Source: Tiliqua scincoides
Taxonomy: Eukaryota; Chordata; Lepidosauria; Squamata; Scincidae
Reading direction: 5' to 3'
DNA length: 64,000 nt
Assembly: GCF_035046505.1 (NCBI RefSeq)
Contig: NC_089830.1
Coordinates: forward strand, 18,618,061 to 18,682,060
The notes below the pieces were generated by a model that searched no databases, was not told the DNA's origin, and saw nothing but the letters and a program-made list of their open reading frames with translations. The position numbers were made by a program, and so were the translations under genes. Shown here in pieces: positions 54,990 through 64,000 of this stretch; the first letter of the stretch is position 1; every line of letters begins with the position of its first letter.

Positions 54990-56482
54990 AGTCCCAACAT
55001 GGAATTGAATTAGTTGCAGAGTTGTTGTTTGGTTGTTTTTTTTCACCAGGGGAAAATAGGTAGACGAGCCTGTGGAATGAATCGATTGGGATGAGTTGGA
55101 GCACAGAGACCGGTTTTCCCCTGGTAATTATTCCATATAGAAACTAACATGAAGATAACTAGTTCTTGGATCTAGTGAACCGTGAAGAGAGTATTTATCA
55201 GTTCATGTGGATTTTTTAAATTTTATGTAACTAAACTTATCTTGTGGGATTTTTTTTTCTGTACTATATACTCTTTTTGTCCCGAATGTAAAGTGTTGAA
55301 GAGTGTGATTGGTAATCTATGATGAACTTGTTAATTGACACATACACAATGGATTTAACTTTTAAAAGGAAAAGAAAATGCTGCTTTTTATAAGTAACTT
55401 GCATAGGAATAGCTCCCAAGAAGGGAAACATCTTACTAATTTTCCAGTCTCAAATGACTTTCTTGATGCAGTTCAAAGAGCCCCATTGGACACCTGCCTG
55501 TGAGCAGCAGTCAACATCTATATATATATATATATATTGCATCACAAATGACTTTTGAAACTCCCCTTTGTTTCCATGCAGCACATGGGACTGGTATTAA
55601 AAGGGAATAAACCCAGCCTTCCATGGTGCACAGAGCTAACCATAGAGTCTTCTGGGTTGCAGCCCTTAGCTTTGAGCTTCTCAAAAGATAGACACTTCTG
55701 TCTTTGGAAAAGTGCAACGAAAAATGTTGAGACCATCTGGGTGTGGAACCAAGAATGTACTACAGAACTGACTAGTTTAGCCTAGAGAGATTTATACCTA
55801 ATGTCTGGTAATAAAGTTTCTCCTTCTATTGTCATGGTGACAGTGAAACATTTCACAGTGTGTTCTTACGTTTTGTTTCCTAGTAAAGGTGTAGTCAGTT
55901 GTGGGCTACAGAGCATCTAGTCTTTCTCTGTTGTACCTCCAGTAGATCCATTCAGGGTAACCTGAAGTCATTCTCTTTGAAACTAAAAGAGGTAAAAGAC
56001 AAAGCACAGAGCCTGTGGTGGGTAACAACAGAGGTGGCACTGAAAAGGATAGTGCACTTTGTGGGTGACTCCTCATGGTCCTTCCATGACTCTTCAACAG
56101 AAAGTTTCAGGACTTATGTAGTTTGCTTGCCTTGAAGATGTTGCTTGTGTCTGTAGACTGCGAGCGTATCTCCTATGAACTACTAGGAGGAATTGCTGAG
56201 TAGAGCTCTGAAGTAAATCCTTCTCCTAGAAGTATCTGATAAGAAAAGGCAGAAAAATTGACTTGATAGAATTGGAAGATCCTATATACAAGGAACTGTA
56301 GCATTCTTTTACTGACACACTCCCTATTTATATTTTTTAACATTTTCTTTATTTAAATTGCTAAACTGTGAAAGGTGGCGTAGGAGAACAACGATCCCCT
56401 CCATTGTACATCTTTGCACTATTATTACTCCATCATTCCATCTATTAAATATCAATAAACATTTTTAAAAGTATTTAAACAA
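54990..56482 (+). other. STX12: STX12 3' UTR with two poly(A) signals
   Basis: AATAAA lies at 55810-55815 and at 56454-56459. The second is followed by AAGGTGTCTTTCTTTCCGTT, a good downstream GU/U element, so the main 3' end is near 56480. A (TA)n run lies at 55520-55537. No transposon insertion is visible in the UTR. Confidence 0.7.
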
Positions 56483-56899
56483 GGTGTCTTTCTTTCCGTT
56501 CAAAGTTATAGAAGGGAATGATGGGAGAATTGTTGTCAGGTGCCATAAAATAACAGGCATAATAACTTGCTTCGGGATACAGTTTGTAAAGCCAGGAGTA
56601 TGGTCTGCGTGTTTAACTCTGCATTAGCAGTGTTGTAACTATGGGGTATAAGGCGGTAACAGATGAGAGAGCAAATATTTGTTGCTGCTATAAAAAAGGC
56701 TGTATACAAAGAAAAGAGAATCTGTTCTAAGCACCATTGAAATCAATAGATATGGATAAACTCATAGACTTTATGGGCACCAAGTTAATATGAAGGAAAT
56801 TGCTAAACTCCTAGAAGCTACTTGGGACACAAGGATGTGCATGACCTCATCACTGTGACTGCTTTAACTTTTGATATTGTATTTCACACTTGACTAGAC
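56483..56899. other. No gene seen
   Basis: AT-rich DNA after the STX12 3' end. Confidence 0.45.
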
Positions 56900-57260
56900 C
56901 AGTGTTTCTCAAACTGTGGGTCAGGACTTGCTAGTTGGGTTGCGAGGCCATTCCAGGTGGGTCCCCATTCATTTTAATATTTTATTTTTAATATATTCGA
57001 CTTGATGCTACCATGGTATGTGACTGCATTTGGAGATGTTACAGACCTGTACTTTTAACAAGCTACTATGTATATTCTTTTAACAATAATAGTCAATGGA
57101 ACTTACTCCTGGAACAGTGTGGATAGGATTGCAGCCTAGGATTGTTCAAAATTTTCCTGCATGATGATGTCACTTCCAGTCATGACATCACTTTTTGTGG
57201 GTCCTGACAGATTCTCATTCTAAAAAGTGGGTCTTGGTGCTAAATGTGTGAGAACCACTG
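56900..57260 (+). mobile_element. hAT MITE, family 1, perfect 8-bp duplication
   Basis: GACTAGAC is duplicated at 56892-56899 and 57261-57268. Ends CAGTGTTTCTCAAACTGTGG and GTGTGAGAACCACTG; 361 bp with the composite GGAACTTACTCCTGGAACAG block. Confidence 0.93.
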
Positions 57261-57268
57261 GACTAGAC

Positions 57269-57795
57269 CGTTCTGGAGGAGTTCTGGATGTGTACTAGCA
57301 TATCTTACCCCTCTGGCTCCTAGGGCCATGACACTTGACATCAAGCCCCCCCCCACCTGAAGTAATTGTAGTGATGTGATGGTGTCACCACCAGTTACTT
57401 CTGGGTTGTAGGCCCTCGGAGCAGTTGCACGCTGCTCTGAGCATCTGACTGCTTTTTTCATAGGAAAAAAAAAAGCAGTTGGCCAGTCAGAGAAGTTTGC
57501 AACCGCTCTGAGTGCCTGTGAGGGAAAGTGCAGGAGAGGGTACCTTAATAACCTTCAAAGCAAGGTCAGGGTGTTCTTTTGCGGTTATGACATCTGGTCA
57601 CCCTGAACCTGATACCTGGGATGCTGTACTCCCCCGCCCCATTAGCTATACCACTGAAACCATAACTATTTGTTTCCTTGTTTGTGAATTCTCTTGGACT
57701 GTTTGAAGATTGTTGCCTTCATAATTCAGACCTGAAAATCACAACAGGAACTATTGTGAAGGATGCATTCCAAACAATGCGTAGTAATTATTTTG
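57269..57795. other. No gene seen
   Basis: Nothing recognised. Confidence 0.4.
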
Positions 57796-58060
57796 CAGGG
57801 ATGGACCCAAGTCCCAATGACTCTAATTGTGAAAAAATGTGTTTTCCGTGACTCGTGGGAACTTGTCACGTATGTCATTGAACCTGACTGTGACTTGCGA
57901 TTTGTGGCAATGATGTGGAAAAGAGCCATGACTCATATAGACTTGAATAGTGAAGAATTGTGATTTTTGTGCCTGCAACTCAGTTGTGTGTCTGTGTTAT
58001 TTTTTTCACTGTTTCAGTGTCATGCAAAAAACCTAATGGGGCAATCCAGAAGCTGGCATC
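57796..58060 (+). mobile_element. Fragment of the 27637-type DNA transposon
   Basis: CAGGGATGGACCCAAGTCCC, then repeated GACTCGTGG, GACTTGCGA and GACTTGAAT words as in 27637-28555. The right end is missing. Confidence 0.55.
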
Positions 58061-58399
58061 CAGATGGGTGCAAGCAGCAGATGTGGTGGGAGGTGGGTAG
58101 GTTGGTTCTGAGTGGGGCAAGCAGGGTGGAGGGGAGGAGGAAGACAACAGGTGGCAAAGAGTAGTCTCAGGCCATTTGGAGAGTATTACACCTTTAGGCC
58201 ACATCTATTTACTACTGGATCCTGACAGGCTACCAGACTTTTGTTTTTCAACAATTAGCAGTCTTGTGATGTCACCAGGTTGTACCCTGTGACATCATCA
58301 GGAACCTTACACTTTGGGATGTCATCATATGCTCCACCTCAGAAGGCTCAAGGTTTTGGATGCATCTGAATAGGGGCCCTAATAGTAAATAGGTTAGGC

Positions 58400-58710
58400 C
58401 AGGGGGGTCAAACTCTTTTCATACAAAGGGCCAAATTTAGCATTCATGGTGCCTGTTGAGGGTTGGAAGTGACATCATTAAGCAGAAAGTGACATCATTA
58501 AGCAAGCGATGGCCATAAATAAGCGCTTTGTTCTCATAGAAACTCATTTGCTGAGAATGACAGAAGAGAAAATGTGCAAATCTTGTTCAATATTTTCAAT
58601 ATATGAGAAAGCTCAATTAGCACAGTGGGAGAGCCCAATTATAATATAGGCTGAATAGGTTGCATGTGGGGGCCACATTTAGCCCTTGAGCCTTATGCTT
58701 GATGTCCCTG
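58400..58710. mobile_element. hAT MITE, family 4
   Basis: Ends CAGGGGGGTCAAACTC and TTGATGTCCCTG. Flanks GGTTAGGC (58392-58399) and GATTAGGC (58711-58718) match at 7/8. GTGACATCATTAAGCA is tandemly duplicated inside (58469-58505). Confidence 0.78.
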
Positions 58711-58736
58711 GATTAGGCAATCCTTAGGACTGATCT

Positions 58737-59390
58737 TACGTTGGCAACCTCGGAAGACTATGGTATCGCGCTCTGGATGGTGGTTCTGGCACAGCGTCTA
58801 GTGTGGCTGAAAAGGCCGATTCGGGAGTGACAATCACTTCCACACTGGGAGCAAGTGTAGTGTGTCCCTGGTCTGTCTCCCTGGCTATGGGCCTTCCTTC
58901 TTTGCCTCTTTGCCTCAGACTGTTGGCCAAGTGTCTCTTCAAACTGGGAAAGGCCATGCTGCACAGCTTGCCTCCAAGCGGGCCGCTCAGAGGCCAGGGT
59001 TTCCCACTTGTTGAGATCCACTCCTAAGGCCTTCAAATCCCTCTTGCACATGTCCTTGTATCGCAGCTGTGGTCTACCTGTAGGGCGCTTTCCTTGCACG
59101 AGTTCTCCATAGAGGAGATCCTTTGGGATCCGGCCATCATCCATTCTCACAACATGACCAAGCCAACGTAGGCGTCTCTGTTCCAGCAGTGCATACATGC
59201 TAGGGATTCCAGCTCGTTCCAGGACTGTGTTGTTTGGAACTTTGTCCTGCCAGGTGATGCCAAGGATGCGTCAGAGGCAGCGCATGTGGTATGCGTTCAG
59301 TTTCCTCTCCTGTTGTGAGCGAAGAGTCCATGACTCGCTGCAGTACAGAAGTGTACTCAGGACGCAAGCTCTGTAGACCTGTCCAGGTCC
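58737..59390 (-). mobile_element. 5'-truncated LINE (finger-LINE)
   Basis: Perfect 11-bp duplication AGGACTGATCT at 58726-58736 and 59391-59401. The - strand frame 58758-59198 encodes [20 protein letters not shown] through to [20 protein letters not shown]. The conserved 3' terminus is shortened by a few bases (CCGAGGTTGCCAAC lacks part of the usual stretch). Confidence 0.92.
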
Positions 59391-59401
59391 AGGACTGATC
59401 T

Positions 59402-59559
59402 AGGACACTTTATTAGCCATCATCATCAATAATTACCAATAATTACCATCATCAATAATTACCAATAATAATTACCCACTTAATTAAAACATCAGTGATA
59501 ATAATAAACACCAGTTAACAACTGTGTTTCATGTAGTTTGGAATTATTAACAATAATTA
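59402..59559. repeat. AT-rich repeat, left flank of a LINE
   Basis: TGTTTCATGTAGTTTGGAAT occurs here (59525) and twice more to the right of the LINE (about 61255 and 61321), so the LINE inserted into an older local repeat. Confidence 0.75.
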
Positions 59560-61165
59560 ATTATGAATGAATGAATAAACCTTTATTAGGCATAGATACA
59601 GAAATCATAAAAGCAAACATAATTAGTCCTAATCCCGTTTATCAAAAATGGAGTTAAGATACTAAATTACTAATAAAACATTTACAGTTCAACATAAAAT
59701 ATCAACATTTTTGACAAATTACATTAAGAAGGCTTGGAAATCACCAAAAGTAAAAATTCCCTCTAGCACATCTGGTGAGCAGTCATTTAGGAGACACTTC
59801 AGTTTTGCCTCATCCGAAAGCCCATTCATTTTGCAAAGAAGTGGAGTCATGTAAGTGTGGCGGGATCTAGTGTGCCGAGGACAATAAAAAAGAATGTATG
59901 ATTGATTCAACATTTCCCAAATTACAAGGGCAGAGGCGTTCTTTATATGGTATTTGCCTATATCTGCCTTCTGTGACCTTGGATGGAAACACATTGAATC
60001 TTGCCAAAGAGATTGCACGACGTTCAGAAGGGTTGATCAGAATACTCAGATAAGGAGCCATTTGCCCATACTTTAGCGGGATAGAGAAATTAAGAGGGGA
60101 GCAAATTCTAGAAGCAAGTTCAAAGAGGTTTTGTGCCTCAGTGTCTAGCATTCTTTGCCTTACCCTTTGATAAACTTCAGGGAATGGATAGAAACTTAAA
60201 AAATCCAATGAAAAACCAATTGATTCGATTTTTTATTTAATTTGGCTATACCATTTAGAAGAACCAGACTCAGATAGCATTCTGGATAGAAGACTGCCTG
60301 GTTTCACGTTATAATGTAATTGGAGCCAATAGCGTATGGTTAAAAGCCATGCTCTTGATACTAAGAGCGATTGTCCGGTCTCCAAACATAATGCAGAGTA
60401 TGGTACAGATTTAGGTAAACCCAGGATAGCCCTCAAAAATTTAGCTTGGATACTCTCAAGGGTGTGATTTATAGAGCTAATCCAGATAGGGCATGCGTAC
60501 AGGAGCTGTGCCGATACCTTGGCATTAAATACCTTGAGAGCAGCTGGTATATAGTGATTGCTCTGACTAAAAAAGAATCGATTGGTGCTCTGCAAAGTGA
60601 CACAGGCCAAGTTGGTAACCAATTTTTGTTGAGTACCCCAGCAAAGATTGTAGTGGAAGTGAATTCCAAGGTATTTAAAGCTTTTGACCTGTTCCAGTTT
60701 CTCCCCTCCAATAGACCAAGTACCTGGTCTCCATGATTTTGAAAAAACCATAACTTTGGTTTTCTGAGAATTCAGTTCAAGTTTGTTACATTTCAGATAG
60801 TCAGAAGTTCTATTTAAAAGTCGCTTAAGTCCAATAGGTGTACAGGATACTAGCACTGCATCATCTGCATAAAGCAATGCTGGAATATGCATTGAACCTA
60901 GTTTGGAAAAATATCCATCTATCTGAAGCAAAAAGGGGGTAAAATCGTGTAGAAAAAGATTTAAAAGAGTGGGTGCTAAAATGCACCCCTGTTTCACTCC
61001 CCTTTCAACCTGAGTTTTGAGGGTCAATTTCCCCGAAGATGTAAATTTAATTTGGCAGGTGGTGCCTGTATAAAGTTTCTGAATAAGAGTTAGAAGTCTA
61101 GGGTCTATATTGAGCTTAACTAGTTTGTCCCATAGCAGCGATCTATTAATGGAGTCAAAGGCTCC
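59560..61165 (-). mobile_element. Non-LTR retrotransposon (LINE), 3' half, family unassigned
   Basis: The - strand reads GAFDSINRSLLWDKLVKL (truncated start near 61165), GVKQGCILAPTLLNLFLHDF, catalytic LLYADDAVLVS, KVMVFSKSWRPGTWSIGG and FKYLGIHF in the reverse transcriptase (60233-61150). Further C-terminal frames (59719-60208) carry CPCNLGNVESIIHILFYCPR, a CxC...H...C finger, after at least one stop and frameshifts. The 3' end is ATGCCTAATAAAGGTTTATT followed by (CATT)n at 59568. It is distinct from both the CR1/L2-type and finger-LINE families. 5' truncated and inactive. Confidence 0.88.
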
Positions 61166-61594
61166 GTTAATTAATTATTTAATTATTATTTAATAATTAA
61201 TCAATTTAATTATTAATTAAATAATTAATTATATAATTAATAAAATACAATTGTGTTTCATGTAGTTTGGAATTATTAATAATTAATTATATAATTATTA
61301 TAATTAATAAAAGCAATTATGTTTCATGTAGTTTGGAATTACTATTATTGCAAATGACATGAAGCACAGTTGTTCACTAATGTTAATGAAAACCAGCAGT
61401 AGTAATAATCATTATTATTAGGTAATTGGGTCTCACCATCTTTCTCATCCTAGCCTGTATCATTGTGGAGAAGACTGAGGGGGTGTTATTTGTGTGTACT
61501 CAAGGGGATGATTAATTATTATGAGATACTTATAATAATTAATACCATGAAATAATACCTCATGAGGTTTTATTATTTATTTATATCCCCCCTT
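61166..61594. repeat. AT-rich repeats with a duplicated ~80-bp block
   Basis: TAATTATT-rich DNA holds two TTTCATGTAGTTTGGAATTA units. The block AATTGGGTCTC...CCTAGCCTGTATCATTGTGG (61420-61510) recurs at 62297-62380 on the other side of the LINE. Confidence 0.8.
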
Positions 61595-62082
61595 AACGTG
61601 CTGGAATCCCTAGCATGTATTCACTGCTGAAACAGAGACGCCTGCGTTGGCTTGGTCATGTCGTGAGAATGGATGATGGCCGGATCCCAAAGGATCTCCT
61701 CTATGGAGAACTCGTGCAAGGAAAGCGCCCTACAGGTAGACCACAGCTGCGATACAAGGACATCTGCAAGAGGGATCTGAAGGCCTTAGGGATGGACCTC
61801 AACAAGTGGGAAACCCTGGCCTCTGAGCGGCCCGCTTGGAGGCAGGCTGTGCAGCATGGCCTTTCCCAGTTTGAAGAGACACTTTGCCAACAGTCTGAGG
61901 CTAAGAGGCAAAGAAGGAAGGCCCATAGCCAGGGAGACAGACCAGGGACAGACTGCACTTGCTCCTGGTGTGGAAGGGATTGTCACTCCCGGATTGGCCT
62001 TTTCAGCCACACTAGACGCTGTGCCAGAACCACCTTTCAGAGCGCGATACCATAGTCTTTCGAGACTGAAGGTTGCCAATAC
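61595..62082 (+). mobile_element. 5'-truncated LINE (finger-LINE), + strand
   Basis: Perfect 12-bp duplication ATATCCCCCCTT at 61583-61594 and 62083-62094. The frame 61615-62055 is fully open for 146 codons: [20 protein letters not shown]..., then C-terminal [20 protein letters not shown]. The 3' end is CATAGTCTTTCGAGACTGAA, GGTTGCCAATAC. Confidence 0.94.
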
Positions 62083-62094
62083 ATATCCCCCCTT

Positions 62095-62145
62095 TCTGTC
62101 CCAGTAAAGGGCACCCAATTACCTCATAACAATTATGAGGTATGC

Positions 62146-62188
<43 letters not shown>

Positions 62189-62812
62189 GGTATCAATTAT
62201 GAGGTAATTTATTATTTATTAATTATGAGGTATTAATTTATTAATTATGAGGTATTATTATTAGGTATTAATTATTATGAGGTGATTATGATGAGGTAAT
62301 TGGGTCTCTCCCTATATTTCGTCCTAGCCTGTATCATTGTGGGGAAGACAGAGGGGTTTGTGTGCTCAAGGGGTTTATTTAGTACCATTATCAATAATTA
62401 ATACTGAGTATTAGGCAATTAATTATTGTGAGGTATTATCATGAGGTATTATTAATAATTATTAATAATTATAATAATATAATTATTAATTATTATAATT
62501 ATTATAATTAATAATTATAATAATAATATAAGGTATTATTAATAATTATCAATAATATAATTAATAATTATAATTAACAATTATTGAAGTATTAATTATT
62601 ATGAGGTAATTATGGGGTGTTATGAGGTATTAATGAGGTAATTATTATGAGGTGTTAATTATTTATTATAAGGTATAAAGTATTATTGAGGTATTTATGG
62701 TGAGGTAATTATGAGGTATTAATGAGGTAAGTATTATGAGGTGTTAATTATTAAGTATTAATTACGATGAGGTGATTATTAGGTAATTATTGAGAGGCAT
62801 TAATTATGAGGC
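62095..62812. repeat. AT-rich degenerate tandem repeat (ATGAGGTATTAATT-type)
   Basis: The words ATTATGAGGTATTAATTA and ATGAGGTAATT recur dozens of times, interrupted by a clean (AAT)n at 62148-62187 and the duplicated CCTAGCCTGTATCATTGTGG block at 62325. It ends abruptly at the GC-rich PPP1R8 promoter. Confidence 0.9.
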
Positions 62813-62859
62813 CATCGTGCTGAGGTCAGGGCTGTCACTGGGGAAGCTCGAGGGGCTCC

Positions 62860-63252
62860 TGGTGTCTGCTGATCACTTGTTTCCTTCCCCACCCCGCTCT
62901 CCCCTGTGCGGGGCGTGGCTGGAAGGGGCACAAGCAGCACGCCTGCCCGTGCCGACCATGTCCCTGCGGCCGCACAGGCAGGACCACTCAGAAGGCCCTC
63001 CTCTGATTGGCCCTCGCAGCTGCCACTCAGAGGGCGGTGGCCGCCCCGGCCAGTCGTGGACGCAGAAACGGACGCAAGCCCCGCCCCCTCGGCTTCCCGC
63101 TCTTTTTGTGGCGTGGCCGTGACGTCACCCGAGTGCCACCGCCCAGCAGAGGCTCTCCGCGGCCCCTCCCCAGTTCTCGCCGTGGTGCACGCTGGGACTT
63201 GTTCCAGCTTCCCGGCGTGCCCCGCGCCTCGCTGAATGGGGGCAGTCACAAG
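62860..63252 (+). promoter_or_regulatory. PPP1R8: PPP1R8 promoter / CpG island with consensus CRE
   Basis: CpG-rich and TATA-less. A full CRE palindrome TGACGTCA lies at 63120-63127. GC boxes occur near 63081 (CCCCGCCCCC). It ends at the PPP1R8 start codon and spans the usual position of a housekeeping promoter. Confidence 0.75.
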
Positions 63253-63320
63253 ATGGCGGCGAACGCGAACTCTGCCGGCGGCGGCGGCGGGAGCCTCCCG
63301 CTCTTTGACTGCCCGAGCTG
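63253..63320 (+). CDS. PPP1R8: PPP1R8 (NIPP1) coding exon 1, gene continues to the right
   Basis: Encodes MAANANSAGGGGGSLPLFDC then PS and the first two bases of a Trp codon. Human PPP1R8 begins MAAAANSGSSLPLFDCPTW. The start is a good match to Kozak (AAGATGG). A donor, CTG|GTGAGG, lies at 63321. NIPP1 is a nuclear inhibitor and targeting subunit of protein phosphatase 1 with an FHA domain, an RVTF-type PP1 docking site and links to splicing; all those parts lie beyond the window. The lizard exon has a five-glycine run where human has SS. STX12 lying upstream on the same strand matches human gene order. Confidence 0.9.
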
Positions 63321-63487
63321 GTGAGGGCGGGGCGAGGAAGGGCCCCGTCGCGTGCAGGGCCCCGTGTGCAGGGCGGGAGGGAGTGTCTCCGCAGCAGCCC
63401 CTGCGGGGGGAGCCGCCAAGGTGCAGCCCCTCCGCCCCTCGGTCTCAGGCGCTTCCCTGCAACGCCCGAAGTGACGTTGGGGAAAAG

Positions 63488-64000
63488 TCAAGGGTGCCTC
63501 TGAGCATGGGCAGAGAGTTGCGCCTCCCCGACCTGTGTGAAGGGCGCCTCTGAGGATGGGCAGAGTGCATGCTACTTACCTCGGAGTCACAGGGAAAGAG
63601 GGTGCTGTGCCTGTATAAACCCCTGAAAAAGAAGTGAAGGGTGCCTCTGAGCATAGGCAGAGAGCTGCACCTCCCACCGACCTGTGTGAAGAGTGCCTCT
63701 GAGCATAGGCAGAGAGCTGCGCCTTCCACCTACCTGTGTGAAGGGCACCTCTGAGCGTGGGCAGAGTGCACATTGCTTATGTCAGAGTGACAGGAAAAAG
63801 GGTGCTGTGCCTGTATAAACCCTTGAAAAAGAAGTGAAGGGTGCCTCTGAGCATGGGCAGAGAGCTGTGCCTCCCACTGACCTGTGTGAAGAGCACCTCT
63901 GAGCGTGGGCAGAGAACGGCTCCTGCTGCCAGCCTGTGCAGAGGGCTCCTCTGAGCTTGGGCAGAGTGCACTCTGCTTACCTCAGAGTGATAGGAAAAGA
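63488..64000. repeat. Compound minisatellite in PPP1R8 intron 1, runs off window end
   Basis: Two unit types share AGGGTGCCTCTGAGCATGGG. Type A is about 52 bp and ends CCACCTACCTGTGTGA. Type B is about 97 bp and adds a GGGTGCTGTGCCTGTATAAA, CCC, GAAAAAGAAGT tail. The visible order is A B A A B A A B, with the last B cut. Confidence 0.93.

Noticed and set aside
62790-63553. Several 100-150 codon frames on both strands near PPP1R8
   Set aside because: Long frames are expected by chance in a CpG island; only the short frame from 63253 matches a known protein.
1-64000. Endogenous retrovirus or other virus-like element
   Set aside because: No LTR pair, gag, protease, integrase or envelope-like reading was noticed; the reverse transcriptase frames all belong to LINEs.

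Overview
The window looks like lizard (squamate reptile) nuclear DNA. It holds three vertebrate genes, all on the + strand, in a dense background of reptile-type repeats: CR1/L2 LINEs, tRNA-derived SINEs, hAT, PIF/Harbinger-like and TA-target MITEs, and many microsatellites. Genus cannot be called from the sequence alone. No endogenous retrovirus, CRISPR array or bacterial feature was seen.

Genes: (1) CITED4, a CBP/p300-binding transcriptional co-regulator. It has a TATA/CCAAT promoter near 5.6 kb, a non-coding first exon, and a complete single-exon 205-residue coding region at 7886-8503. Its long 3' UTR runs to about 10.04 kb. (2) STX12 (syntaxin 12/13), a Qa-SNARE of endosomes. All nine coding exons can be placed between 37595 and 54989, with intact splice sites and phases, and encode 271 residues. 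(3) PPP1R8 (NIPP1), of which only the promoter/CpG island and first coding exon (63253-63320) are inside the window; it continues to the right. STX12 and PPP1R8 are neighbours on human 1p35.3, and CITED4 is on 1p34.2, so the window is a conserved-synteny block with CITED4 brought next to STX12.

Layout: 0-5 kb MITEs; 5-10 kb CITED4, with a tandem-repeat cluster before its promoter and a minisatellite in its intron; 10-37 kb a gene-free, repeat-rich interval; 37-56.5 kb STX12, whose first intron carries a three-level nest of hAT MITEs; 56.5-62.8 kb MITEs, LINEs and a very AT-rich tract; 62.8-64 kb the PPP1R8 promoter, first exon and a compound minisatellite running off the end.

The most interesting repeat biology is a LINE/SINE partnership. 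Six 5'-truncated LINE copies encode a C-terminal Cys/His finger, and five of them have perfect 11-13 bp target duplications. A 5S-rRNA-derived SINE at 27000-27138 ends in the same 33-bp 3' terminus. The hAT MITEs also show a consistent 8-bp target duplication with TA at its centre.
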